Notes: generated by a model from the sequence alone, not told the origin. A stretch of 64,000 nt of DNA from Panicum virgatum (GCF_016808335.1 NC_053147.1:67454960-67518959); one strand, 5' to 3'. Shown: positions 23,592 to 35,503, numbered from the stretch's first letter. Program-made: numbers and translations.

Positions 23592-25850
23592 ATGACAGGA
23601 GACAAGAAGGGCAAGGGCAAGCAGGTTGTGCAGAAGAAGAAGCGCACTTGTGAGGACCGAGAGCGAGAGCGAGCAGAGGCAGTTGCAGATGCAGCAGACA
23701 GGCAGGGGTCGCTCAGGATCAGGGATCCTCAGGCTCAGGGGGAGCCACAGCAGCAGTTACGTCGCTCAGGACGTACTCGTCAGCCAGAGACAGCTCAGAC
23801 CACACCTGAGTCCCGCTCTCTTCCACGGACTCGAGGTGGTGGTACTCACAGGGCAGCAAGCCATGACAGTGAGAGAGAGGCAGCTGGTCAGGACAGTGGT
23901 ACAGAGGAGGAGCCTCCACAGGTTGAGCTGCTTGATCTTCGGGGCATTCCAGGACCTAGGGTCAAGAGATTGAGATATGTCACCCCGGAGCAGTGGTTTC
24001 CCGAGCAGAGGGACGTTAGAGTTGACCATCGCTTTCACACTCTGCTCCAGGAATCTTTCTACCACGCTTATTGCCAGATGGACATCAAGATCAGTGAGCA
24101 CAAAATGCTTCACTGGGTAGCTATGCGCATGGCAGCAGGAGCCATTCCCATACTCCCCTTGTTTGAGAGATATGAGGGTCTGCCAGCTCTACTTAATGAG
24201 AGGTCTCGGTACATCAGAGAGTGGGTTCGCCTTTTCTACGCCACCCTATTTGTTGAGGAGGACCGGCAGTTCATTGACTTCATGTTCCAGCAGAGGCATT
24301 ATAGATTGACTCGAACACATTTGGCTACCCTGCTAGTAGTTCAGATTGCCGAGGAGTCACACTTCTTGCACTATCAGGCTTATGGCAACACGGTGCCTCC
24401 TCCTCGTCCTCATGAGTCTCACGTCTCGTCTGACGAGGAGGTCAGCGTTCTCTTTCAGCAGCCCTTTCTGCCTGGCACACCGAGGACCCCGGACAGACTG
24501 ACTCTCGTGGCTCACACCGTACACCTAACTTTGCGGAAGAGTCTGTTGTTCCGGATTGGATACAACGAGGGGATCACAGCTCTGCAGCAGTGGCTACTAT
24601 TGTATATCATGACAGGATGAGACTTTGACCTCGTCGACTTCTTTATCTGCGAGCTAGAGGACGTGATCCTGGATGGGATGACAGTTCACCGTCGCCATCC
24701 TTTTGCTCATTGGATCTGCTGGATACTCGCTCAGCTCAGTCAGAATGCTCATATGGATGAGCTAGAGCAGTCGATGATGCACTTCAGTTTTTACTCACCT
24801 ACTACTCCTCGAGACGGTCGTCGTGGCCCGAGAGGCCAGCGTAGGGCACATTGGATTCTGGATGAGCGTGTTTTGGCTGAGGGTAGAGTTGTGGATGATC
24901 CCACTGCAGCTGAGGACGCTTCACTCGCAGCGGCAGAGGCCCAGCTCCCACACTACCTGGACACAGACTCAGATGACTCGGAGGATGACGAGGACTTCAT
25001 ACCCACTGTTACCGTCCCTCGAGGTGCTCATGATGATGAGGCAGGATCCTCTGGTGCAGCCCGCACCTCTGCTCCTCCAGTTACCACTGCTCAGGTCACT
25101 CAGCCTGATTCACTCGCTGCTATTCTTCAGAGGCTCTCTGACAAGCAGGACCGATTTGCTGCAGCTCAGCTAAGCATGCAAGCCGAGCAGGCTCGCCAGC
25201 AGGAGGCTCAGACACTAGTACTTGAGGGGATCCGGCAGCAGCAGGAGGCCATGAGGTTACAACTTCAGCAGCAGTCCCAGATTCAGCAGCAGATGTTCAC
25301 ATTCTTCTCGGGATGCTTCGGTCAGCTATACCATCACACTGGACTGCCTGAGCCTCAGCTCCCTATACCCCAGCAGCTCCAGTTCGACCCCACTGCTTCT
25401 GCTCCACCTGTTGACGATTTTGTGCATACACCCTTGGCGTCCTTCCCGATGTCACCCCTTCTTCAGACCGGGTTGTTTGCCAGCCCTGCTCCTACTTCCA
25501 CTACTACTCCGGCTCTTGCTCCACAGCCTAGTGTCTGGACTGCCGAGCAGCGTGCAGAGTTCCTCAGGCAGCAGCAGGTTCTTCATCAGCTACAGCACCC
25601 CTCAGCTCAGTCCCTCACGTTCGAGTCACCCTCACAGCCTGAGGTGCTTCGTCCGTCCGTTGTGCGCCCCACTCAGCCAGACCTGACTCCCGTCACGTCT
25701 GCTCCTCCGACGGACTCCACGGTCGTCACCGAGCCAGTTGCTACTGCTACTATAGCTACTTCTGCTGCTCCGACGACTCCGGTCGAGCAGAAGTCCTCTT
25801 CGGTCGACGAAGACTGGACGGACGACGACGCCGACGACTCCGTCGCTTAG
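23592..25850 (+). pseudogene. Sirevirus env-like ORF (additional ORF)
   Basis: About 750 codons from ATG 23592 to TAG 25848-25850. Lys-rich start (MTGDKKGKGKQVVQKKKRT); a central folded-looking domain (about 23990-24760) with MAAGAIPILPLFERY, FMFQQRHYRLT and HWICWILAQLS, resembling the 'putative plant transposon protein' domain (Transposase_32); then an acidic patch, a Gln-rich predicted coiled coil (about 25110-25310), and a Pro/Thr/Ser-rich tail ending in Asp-rich sequence. One in-frame TGA at 24618-24620 lies where copy B has an Arg codon. No convincing signal peptide or membrane segment was seen, so 'env-like' refers to position only. The function is unknown. Confidence 0.72.
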
Positions 25851-25936
25851 TTCTCCACCGGACCGAGCCTGAAGACCCCACCTTCTCCAGCTCAGGACTA
25901 GATCGCCTTCCTTTTTGGTGCTTTGTTGCCAAAGGG

Positions 25937-26163
25937 GGATATAGTTAGGGGGAGTAGAGATAGGGGGAGCTTTGTGGTTTGTGGTGTGATTGGATCTTCA
26001 TGGATTTTATGTATGGACATGTTATTTGGATATTGTGTTTGCTCTGTGTTAACATGTCCCTACATGTGCTTTTTCTAGTAATGCATGCTTGTTGATCGCT
26101 TTTCAATTTCATATCTTTGTATCTCTACTTTGTGTTGTCATCAATCACCAAAAAGGGGGAGAT
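25937..26163 (+). other. multiple polypurine tracts before the 3' LTR
   Basis: Purine runs AGGGGGAGTAGAGATAGGGG (from about 25947) and AAAAAGGGGGAGAT (26150-26163), the latter touching the LTR start at 26164. Plus-strand DNA synthesis is primed from such a tract. Several tracts per element is a described trait of Sireviruses. Copy B shows the same arrangement (59881-59925 and 59687-59700). Confidence 0.7.
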
Positions 26164-27907
26164 TGAAGCGCATCTAGGCCGATAGATGCTAATGGTAAGT
26201 TTCTGTGATTAATGACAACCGTATGCGACTAACGTGTGTTTTGAAGGAAAAATTAATGATTAGTCTAGTCTCATATGAAATGTGAAAGGAGACCCCTCAA
26301 TTCGGAACAACCATGCGTGACAAGGACTCAATTTTAAAGATTAAGGACCATTCTAGTATCAAGTGTCACAAGGAGATGAATGACACTTGATTTAGCTAGG
26401 GTTTATAGTTTTTAGTTCTTGACCGTACTATTAAGAGGGGTTCATGAGTTAGTAGCTTGACCAAAATTGAGTTGGTCTTAGAAATCTTGCACACTCGCTC
26501 ACAAACAGCCCAAGATGGTCAATAGAAGTAAACACAACGCTGGAAAGAAGAAACAATCAAAGTTACATTCAAATCCAAGTCAATTCAGTTGAAAACGAAG
26601 AAAAACAGCAGCACCGGTTTAACCGATGCCTTAGCATCGGTGCATCCGACGCCTGGCGGAAGTTCCGACGCCCCTGTCGGTCTATCTCTCTAGATGCAAG
26701 CAGAAATCAAATCAACAATCTCTATAGCACCGGTTGAACCGATGGTCCCAAGAAAAGCACCGGTGCATTAGATGTACTATGTTTCAGAGAGCATGTTTTG
26801 GTGGACCTCAACTTGTCTTCAGCACCGGTTGAACCGACGCTTCAGAATCAACCACCGGTGCATTGGATGTACTATGTTCCAGAGAGCTTGTTTGAGTTGA
26901 TCAGTGAACCTCTTCAGCACCGGTTGAACCGATATCTTTACGGAGCATGCACCGGTGCAATGACGCAAGCCTGGATACTGTGTCAGAAACCCCAACGGCT
27001 ACTAATTGGACACAGAGAGACCGGTTGAACCGACGCCTCAAATTTGTCACCCGTCGTATCTTCCGATGGTCACGGTTTTTCTGCAGTGGACTTCCAACGG
27101 CTATGTGACCCTCTCCACTCTATATAAGGGCACCCCTGGCTCAATTGAAGTGCCTTTGACACCTTGAATACCTGAGGCCACCCTTGAGAAGAAGAGAAAG
27201 TGCTTTGAGCAAAAGAGAGAAGATCTAGTACATTGATTGTACTTCAACCTTGAAGAATTCAACATTTGCAAGTGTAGCAAGTGTGCTTGAGCTAGGACCA
27301 ACTGAGTGTATGTCAAGTGAAGGCTTAGGAGCTTGTTACTCTTGGTGTTTGACAGCACCTAGCCGGTCTTGGTGATCGGGAGGTTCTTGGTGAGCTCTTG
27401 GAGTTTGTGGGAGCCCCAAGACAAGAAGATTGTACACGGTGTGAAGCTCGTCGTTCTAGAGATGGAAAAGGAGCATTCTTAGTGATCACTTGCTCCTTGG
27501 TAAAGCAAGGGAGCTATACCCTTGTGTGGGTGCTCCAACGTGGATTAGGGGGGAGCGTCAACTCCTCGATACCACGGAAAAAAATCCGGTTGTCTCGTGT
27601 CTCTTACTTTTATTTCAAGCAATTAAATCCATTTGTTGTTATTCTTGCTTTTGATTGCTTATAGATTGACTAGGACAACTTGCATGGTAGTGTGAACTCT
27701 TGCTTAGGTTTTGATCTTGCTAGTGTGCAACCATCTAGACAAAATGATAATGATAGTGTGTTTACCTGTCTAAGGACCTTTTGCTAGCATGATCTAGTGA
27801 CTAGGTTTCAAATTTGTAGCTTGGGCAATACTAGTCTAGGTTAAGAACTAGGTATAAATTTGAAAAAGTCCCAATTCAACCCCCCTTCTTGGGCCACGAT
27901 CCTTACA
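26164..27907 (+). repeat. 3' LTR of Sirevirus copy A
   Basis: 1744 bp, from TGAAGCGCATCTAGG to GGCCACGATCCTTACA. Both ends are confirmed by the homologous LTR of copy B at 57860-59686. U3 includes palindromes of the CACCGGTTGAACCGA type (26610-27065) and two units of a roughly 96-bp repeat (GGTGCATTAGATG at 26762, 26858 and a remnant at 26954). The TATA box TATATAA is at 27121-27127. Confidence 0.9.
26991..27127 (+). promoter_or_regulatory. LTR core promoter with two MSA-type sites and TATA box
   Basis: CCCAACGGCTA at 26991-27001 and TCCAACGGCTA at 27093-27103 fit the consensus YCYAACGGYYA exactly; TATATAAGG starts at 27121. Same arrangement as in the solo LTR at 17520 and in copy B. Regulation is inferred, not shown. 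Confidence 0.55.
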
Positions 27908-29453
27908 GTGGAGAATATGGTATCTGTTCACAAGGACAGTGTAGTTGCCCAAGTGCAACTTCTGATGATGACCTTTTCCAACAGTTGGATAGCCGGCAAC
28001 CTAACCTGGGCTGCTTCCTAAAAACTCCTCTGTCGTGTGACCTGATTCAATATCATCAGCTTCTGCCACTCCCAAATGTCACGTACTTCAATTTTGCATA
28101 CAATTGGACTACCAACGAAGAAAGCTGCAAGGAGGCATGCTTAAAGGCCTGTTCATGCAAGGCGGTCTTTTTTCAGCATCAAAATGTCTCTAATAATGGA
28201 TCCTGCTTTCTATTGCCAAAGATTTTCTCACTCATGAATTACCAGCCAGAAGCTATTGGATATAATTTATCTGCATATGTCAAGGTGCAGATATTACCAC
28301 TGCCATCAAGTAAGAAAATAAATGCAACTGCTTACCACATCGGTGTTCCTGTTCTGGTTGCAGTCATCTGCCTCCTCATTTTCATGATCAGAAGAACAAT
28401 AGTGAAGAGGATGGAAGAGGATGATCCATTTAAAGGAGTGGCTGGGATGCCGACAAGGTTCTCCTACAAACAGCTGAGAGAAGCAACCAATAACTTCAGC
28501 AGAAAGCTGGGACAAGGAGGATTTGGGCCGGTGTATGAGGGGAAACTTGGAAATGTCAAGATTGCCGTCAAATGCTTGCGTGACATTGGACATGGAAAGG
28601 AAGAATTCATGGCCGAAGTCATCACCATTGGCAGCATCCATCATATTAATCTTGTCAGACTGATTGGCTACTGCTCTGACAAATTCCACAGGCTCCATGT
28701 CTATGAGCATATGAGCAACGGATCTCTGGATAAATGGATATTTAATAAAAACCAAAGTCGTTCGCTCAGTTGGGCAACTCGATACAAGATTATCCTAGAC
28801 ATTGCAAAGGGTTTGGCCTACCTTCATGAAGAATGCCGACAGAAGATTGCTCACCTTGATATCAAGCCTGGAAATATCCTCCTTGATGACAAGTTCAATG
28901 CAAAGATATCTGACTTTGGTTTAGCAAAGCTGATCGACAGGATCAAAGCCATGTGATGACCAAAATCAGAGGAACAAGGGGTTACCTAGCACCGGAGTGG
29001 TTGTCATCAACGATCACTGAGAAGGCAGATATTTACAGCTTTGGTGTAGTCGTGCTGGAAATAGTGAACGGAAGGAAAAACCTGGAAAACAATCAGCCTG
29101 AGGGGAGCGCTAATCTAATTAACATACTGCAAGAGAAAATCAAGGTTGGGCAAGTTCTGGATATAGTGAGCAATCAGGGTGAAGATATCGAGTCACATGG
29201 ATCAGAAATGACAGAAGCAATCAAGCTAGCTGTCTGGTGCTTGCAGCATGACTGCAGCAAGCGACCTGCCATGTCGCAGGTTGTGAAGGTCTTGGAAGGT
29301 AATATGGAAACAGAAAGCACTGCAGGCTGTGATGCAGCAGGCAGAGATGATATTTTTGATGCTTCATCCCCCTTGTCCCCACTCCCCAGTGCCAGTGTCT
29401 GCAAGATGATATGCTATAGGGAAAATAGGGAACTAAGACTACTCGCAATTTAG
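27908..29453 (+). pseudogene. G-type lectin S-receptor-like Ser/Thr kinase (SD2-5-like), decapitated and frameshifted
   Basis: Plasma-membrane receptor kinase. What remains: Cys-rich EGF-type piece (YGICSQGQCSCP), PAN/apple-like domain (SCKEACLKACSCKAVFFQH), a transmembrane helix at about 28340-28410 (IGVPVLVAVICLLIFMI), and a kinase domain with Gly loop LGQGGFGPVYEG, Lys in IAVKCL, catalytic HLDIKPGN (no Arg before Asp, so non-RD) and SDFGLAK. One G is missing at 28940-28941, giving a TGA after DRIKAM; the correct frame resumes as SHVMTKIRGTRGYLAPEWL and continues to about 29330. The signal peptide and B-lectin domain are absent: the Sirevirus LTR ends exactly where the gene starts. Cannot encode a working receptor. 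Confidence 0.88.
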
Positions 29454-30089
29454 TTGCAATTATCATGTGCCGTATTTTTGTAAATTGTTTCCCAGCATTG
29501 TTAATGTGCGAATGGCATATGGAGTTTTAAGGACTCACAAACTTCCAAAAGCACATAATTCGTTTGGCTTACTGCAGCGGGCTGCGGCTGCTGCGGCAGC
29601 ATCATGCATGCAGTATTGCTGTAGCACGAACTGATCATGTGTAGTGCAGCAGCAGCCATAGCAAGCCAATCGAACACGCCCAAGAAGAGCAGAGATAGTT
29701 CCAATTTAACCCTTTTTTTTGCTTTAATTAGCATAGCATATATGATCGTCCAGGGACATCCTATATGATGATTTACCAATAGCTCACTCACAAGTCATAT
29801 GTATTTTTCTAGTATTTATCAACAGAGCAGTGCCTTTTCTGCAACGGATTATACCAAATGAGCCCAAAAAAGTGCTGCATGGATTCTAACTGCAACCCAA
29901 TAGCATTTTACAATCTAAATACGCTTGTGATTGCAGTTAAACAAGTAGACATTCCAATACGCGTTCCAGCGTTCGTGCCAGCTCCCAGCAAGACGAAGCC
30001 ACTACATGGCTGGGAAACAATGTGATGGGACACGGGAAGGACGCGTGTGCGGAGAGCGTACCGCGCCGTCGTCGGACAAGAAGGCTGGG
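29454..30089. other. 3' flank of kinase pseudogene and intergenic; possible small MITE
   Basis: No coding sequence. At about 29562-29695 the ends TTCGTTTGGCTTACTGCAG and CCATAGCAAGCCAATCGAAC are rough inverted repeats with a GCTGC-rich interior, suggesting a small hAT or Harbinger MITE. No TSD was established. Confidence 0.35.
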
Positions 30090-30160
30090 TAGCGTCTGCC
30101 CCGGGCACGCATTTCGTCGAACAGCTCGCGGGCTGACCCGGCACTGCTGGTGTAGAGACG
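30090..30160 (-). pseudogene. possible PPR-repeat fragment
   Basis: Minus-strand translation reads LYTSSAGSARELFDEMRARG, close to the second half of a pentatricopeptide repeat (ARxLFDEM). Only about 23 codons resemble the family and no start or further repeats are visible. Could be chance or a captured fragment. Confidence 0.25.
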
Positions 30161-31323
30161 GGGCGACGGTGATCCATCTCAGGCCAGAAGCGCGATCGCC
30201 GGGTCACCGGTCACTCATTCTCTTTCCGTCTTCTCCACGGTTCTCTCTCAGCAATCAGCGTTAACCCCCACGACTCTACTTCGGAGTTCTTTTCTCGCCC
30301 GCTTTCTCTGCAACACGTAAGCTTTTACAGACGTGGCGAGTCGATAAGAACCAAGCGTCGGAGTCTCGGAGCCATTAGCATAACCTCACCGTACTTTTAT
30401 TGCACCTATTTCAAACTCTACTTCATCTGGAAAGAGCGTAAGATATTTAATCTAGACGGTTGGATCTACAACCACTTCAACACCTATTGTTTTTTTTGAA
30501 TATTCATAATATTTCCAGGCAAATTACAACATGGAAGTTCACATACGCGCATGCATATTCATTGCATGTATGGAGACACTACCACGTGAGCACATCGAGG
30601 GATTGAGTTGAATGATGTTTAGGTTGATGAAATCAGGAGGGACACCTCATCATTGTCGAGCACACCCCCTACTAAACAACAGTGCCATTTATTCATAGAA
30701 TAAATTATAAAAATACAAGAGGTAAATACATCAACGGTCGATTAACTTCTCACGACGTATCACTTTAGTTCATTAACTTTCAAAATGTCCCTAAACTTGT
30801 AAAATCGTGTCATTTAGATTGAAAAGTACAAAATGCACGTGTATTTGCTGAAGTGGAGTGTTTGCTAAGCAATTTCATATTGACAAGTCACCATCAATAG
30901 GGTTATTTTGGGCACTTTATTAGACCTAAATGGCACAGTTTTATAAGTTCAAGGACCCATAAATGTATTTTTTTGAATTTATGAACTTAAGTGACACAAC
31001 ATGACAAATTCAGATACTACTTATTATGTACTATTTAACTACAAACGGCACTTATACAAGTCTATGCCTTATCTGTGTGATTGGTTACCTGCAGCGGCGG
31101 GTGCTGCATGTCTAGATGCAGAATATTTCACTTTTTCCCTTGTTTGGTTGCCTGCATTGCCTACGTGGCCTGGCTCCGCGCACCGGGGATGGGAACGGGC
31201 CGGCCCGGCTCTGGCCCTGTGGCCTCAATGCCGATTTCAAGGGCCATGGGTCGGCCCAATCAAGCCTTTGGACTGTGGCCTTGTTGGCTCAATGGGCACT
31301 ACGGGTCGGCCCTAGTGTCGCCT
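30161..31323. other. intergenic with a probable fold-back repeat
   Basis: No gene. About 30700-31020 shows partly inverted arms (AACTTGTAAAATCGTGTCATTTA near 30796 against TAAATGGCACAGTTTTATAA near 30928, each shown in part), typical of an old MITE. Boundaries not resolved. Confidence 0.3.
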
Positions 31324-34203
31324 CAGTGGCGAATCTAGCATCTACACCTAGACTGGTCCCAACGGGGCCCCTATATGGCCCCTTACCCTACATTTGGGGG
31401 ATGGAGGGGGATAAATCCCCTCCAATGGTGACCCCTAAAGCCCCCCCCCAAAGGTAGAGGTCGGCCAGATAACTCCCCACTGGCGTGGGGCATACGGCCG
31501 CCCCCACCGGCTCAACGGGCCCACCGCCCGTTGGGCGCGACGCGGGAAGAGGAGAGGCGATGCGGGAAGGGCCGCCGGCGGATCGGCGGAGGCGAGTGTT
31601 GGCGCTCTATATTGACGAAATAATTGCATCATTTTACATGGTTTTTCATTGTATATGAGCGTCAACTATGTCTTTCACTAACATTTATCACCAATTATTG
31701 TGGATTTTGCAATATTGTATTGGAATTGCACTATACTTGATTTTTACAGGATTTTAGGCTTATTTTCGCAAATTCACAATTGATCCACCTCGAGAGAAAG
31801 AAGGCCTCAGAGAAAGGTGAAGTCCAGAAAATGCTAAATAAGGCAGGATTGGCTGACTACCCCCTTTTGGGTTGGCCAAGCCCTCCTATTCCGGAAGCTT
31901 CTAGAAGGTTATCATCAAGTGCTACGCTGGACACGGTATATACTATAAGGAATATACATGGGAAGTGCCGAGATATTTCATAAGCTATCAAAGACCTATC
32001 CAAATACGGAGTCCCGCCATAAGCCGACTAATACCAGGAGTTCTAGTTCTCTTCGGGTCCGAGTCCTAAAGCAAACTTGATCCCCAAGCAATACAGAGAA
32101 ACTCAGCAAAAGATGAAAAGCTTTGGCCACAAAAAGGGCAAGGGTCGGCCGACCCTACCCCCCTAAGTCGGCCAACCCAAGGTCTTTTTACGTCGGTTCA
32201 CGGTTTCCTTTCTATAGCACCTTCTCTAGGGTATAAATAGCGAGGCTAGGCCCCAAGGTCGGGCATCCAATTCATTATCAAGGCAATACGATGTAGAGAA
32301 GAGGGACATCCACCAGAGGAGAGCTGGGGGTCGAGTTCTAGGCTCGGGATTAGAGGCTCTTCTAGTTCCTAGGGGTAATTAGAGGCCTTGCATGCTCTCT
32401 AATTACCTAGCTCCTGAGGTCTAATCATGTCATCGTGGGAGGTACGATCGTGGTTGTATACTTTGATATGATTATTAATGAAGTATTGATCTTACTCTAA
32501 TTATCATATTCTTGGTCTAATTATCATGTGTTCTTGGTCTAGTTCTTCATGTTCTTGATCTAGATGCATGTATGTTTGACCATATTCTTAAGGGTTATGT
32601 TCTTCTAGCGATCTTGGTCTTTAATCTTGCTTACTAGTGATATGGTTGCGTAGCTTGTTCTTGTCATCATGGTGACTAGAAGTCTAGTTATATTGATCAT
32701 GTTATTAGACTATGTGTAAGTATATGCCTTATGAGAGCTTCTCGTCGATTACACTGACTTATGTGACAAGTGGTTGGAGGGAAAGGTTAAGCTCGATTGA
32801 GGGGTATGGTTAATGACCTTGGTTTAATTATACTATGAGGAGCAGGCTTGATCATGCTTATATCTGCCTTGAGCTGCAAGATTTCTCGTTGCTCTAATCA
32901 TATGGATGTTCTTATCATGCTTGTTTTGGATCCAATTAGAGCTAGATTAGATGCTGGTTAATACACATTTGATCAGTTGTTCTAGTTGTGTTCTAATTTC
33001 TTATCTTCTAACTCTGACGTAGATTAGATGTACATTAGATAACCCTTAAAACCTAGAGTTTACCTTAAGCTTGAGATGGTTAATTCTCTATTAGTCGTTT
33101 CCACGGATTGACAAACCCATGATACTCATCCTGGGGAAGAGCTACACCGATAATGTCGCTTGCAGTATAAGGTTTGTCGTGCTTAAGTGCCGTCAACAAC
33201 GAGCCCGACGCGGCGGTGAAGGACGGCGGCGGCGGATAACCCCATCGCCTGAGGATCGAGGCCTGCGACTCGTGGCGCCCGCCACGGCAAAGCCACGCTG
33301 GGGCGCCGCTCCTCTTCCGCTAGGGCCCCGGCTCCCCGCTTTCGCCTCGCTCTCCGTTGGCGAGGACGTCAGGGAGGCCGCCGCAGCTGTCGCCGAGGCA
33401 GTGGAGGAGGTGGCCCCTGTCCAGGGCGGCGAGGGGGAGGAGCAGAGGGCGGTGGGGGCCAGGAGGAGGAGGAGGAGAGGACGACGAAGAGCGCACGGCG
33501 CAGGCTTCCCCCCACCGCGCAGCTGGTGCGCCACCCACTGGTGCTGCTCGCGCTGGTGCCCAACAGGAGTTGGCGCGGGCAGCAAAGGGTGGCGGCGGCG
33601 GATCCGGCCGGGCGGATGGCCTCGGCGACGGATCCAGCAGGGCGGAGGGTGCTGGCGGACCCCGACTGTGCGGAGGAGGAGGCTCGACGACGAGAGCAGC
33701 CCGATGGCGCGGAGGAGGAGGCCCAGCGACGAGGGTGGCCCGACGGCGAAGGGCGTGGCGCGGTGGTCGGGCGAAGGCCGGTGGCCGGATCCACCGGCAC
33801 AAGGGCGCGGCGCGGAGGAGGAGGCTCGGTGGCGCTGGCGGCGGGGCGCGTCGGGTCGGGGCACGGCGGGGAAAGAGAGGGGGCGGAAGGGGAGAGAGGG
33901 GTAGGGGTGGGTGGAGTGAGAGAGGGTGACTCGGTGGAGTTTGTATAAAATATTGAAAAGTGGGGTATGGGGGATGTGGTGTAGGGGTTGTTGTTGGATA
34001 GGGTTGTTGTATAGATGATGGAATTGGTCTATGGGGAGGGGAATATTCTATTTAGAGGATGAAATTTGGGGTATTATTGAAGTTAGTCTTAGGGGCTCTC
34101 TTCTTCTTCCCCCTTTTCTTCCTTTAAAAATGTAGGGGGGCTTCATAGGTTACGAGGGGGTAAGGGGCTTGAGCCCCCTGCAGCCCCCCTAAATTCGCCC
34201 CTG
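31324..34203. mobile_element. hAT-like element with a nested solo LTR
   Basis: 2880 bp. Ends CAGTGGCGAATCTAG and CTAAATTCGCCCCTG are inverted with few mismatches. Flanks TGTCGCCT (31316-31323) and TGTAGCCT (34204-34211) match at 7 of 8, fitting an 8-bp hAT TSD. The interior holds the nested LTR (31597-33198) and a GC-rich, low-complexity stretch (33200-33900). No transposase domain recognised, so non-autonomous. Confidence 0.68.
31597..33198 (+). mobile_element. solo LTR nested in the hAT-like element
   Basis: 1602 bp from TGTTGGCGCTC to GTGCCGTCAACA. The ends are inverted TGTTG...CAACA. Flanks GCGAG (31592-31596) and ACGAG (33199-33203) match at 4 of 5, consistent with a TSD that has since mutated. 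Contains GGGTATAAATAGCG near 32230, a TATA box. Superfamily not certain (Gypsy likely). Confidence 0.68.
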
Positions 34204-34211
34204 TGTAGCCT

Positions 34212-35490
34212 TACAGTGCATGTTTATGTAAGTACAACCACTTTCTCACGAAGAAGATGCAAGGATGAACATCACTATAATCAAATTGTACATAAATAAT
34301 ATAAAATATTTAATTTTAAGTTACTTTTGGATCAAATCATGTTTTGCTGAGGCTATTTGAACATCAGATTTCCTGGTGAGCTCGCGGGAGCCGCGTGCTA
34401 ATCAACCCATATAAATTTGTGTAAAGTATATTCCTATCGTATTAGTTATTATCCAATAAATTTCAGTCTTTTTGTTAAAATTTTAAGATGAGAAACACAA
34501 GGCTTTTAATTCTAGAGTCCGGCTTTTAAAATAAGGCCCACCTGCCGGATCATTTCCAACGAATGTTATTCTTTAAGATTTAAATTTAATGGCATGAACG
34601 CGATGTTTTTTATCCAACTTTTGGACTTGAGGCACACATGTAGGTCTAGCCTCACCAATCTACACAAAGTAGCTGCCTGTTATATCGAGTCACCTTCAAC
34701 AAACTTCATTATTTTTGCTAAAGTTTTAAGGTGACAACATGATGATTTAATTTTAAGGTCCAACTTTTAACATAATTCCCATGCCTAGCAATACTAATTG
34801 TTCTATTATTGGATATGAGTGGATTTCGACTTAAAAGAAATTAGATTGAACATTTACCGTTTTGCATCAAATGTTGGATTTTTATCGACGTGGATTTTAG
34901 CAGGATTTCTTATTATTTGGTTTTGAATTCCAAACCATTTTCACCTCACGTCTTGGTTGTGTGTAGTAGATAATAATTGGATCGACCCATATTACCCAGC
35001 AGTCGACTCATTTGTTATTTTGGTTCCGCCCTTCGGTCCATTAGCCTTGCTTCGGTGGGTTGGGCCAGCTGCCCAGCGGGTTGACCCGGGCCATTCCCAT
35101 CTCTATCCGCGCGTGCAGGCGCTACGCGTGCAGTTACTTTTTTGGCACGGAAACGAAGCTACCTTTGTACTTTGTTTTTCTGCTTGATCTTTTAATTAAA
35201 GTATCTAATCACCGATCCAATTTCATATTTATATTCTTGGTACAATTATAAACAAAACTAGACCACTCTTGCCATATAAAATTTGAAGATTAATTTTATT
35301 TGTTTGCTTGCTTTTATCCTCTGCAAATACCAATGTAGCCAACCAAACATGATTTCTATCCAGACCGCATGAGCTAAAGCAACAAACCAAACAAGAGCAT
35401 CTTGCGTACAGGCTGGGCTGGCCAGGCCCTCTGCGTACGAAAACCAAACATGCCCTATATCGTTGTGCATTTTCACCACAAAGAAACATA
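34212..35490. other. intergenic, nothing recognised
   Basis: AT-rich; no ORF with a known domain on either strand. Confidence 0.4.
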
Positions 35491-35503
35491 AAGGGATTCT
35501 TAG

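Larger units (their letters stand above)
19409..27907 (+). mobile_element. Sirevirus-type Ty1/Copia retrotransposon, copy A, 5'-truncated
   Basis: Contains C-terminal integrase, reverse transcriptase, RNase H, a spacer, a large env-like ORF, polypurine tracts and a 3' LTR (26164-27907). pol order (integrase before RT) is Copia, and the additional ORF before the 3' LTR is typical of Sireviruses. The 5' LTR, gag, protease and the N-terminal half of integrase are missing; sequence recognisable as integrase starts abruptly near 19409. The right LTR end abuts a receptor-kinase gene. pol and the env-like ORF each carry one in-frame stop. Confidence 0.9.

Noticed and set aside
33119..33929. Overlapping frames of 190-261 codons in the hAT-like element
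   Set aside because: Runs of Gly/Arg/Ala from repetitive GGC/GGA DNA, several frames open at once on both strands; begins inside the nested LTR.
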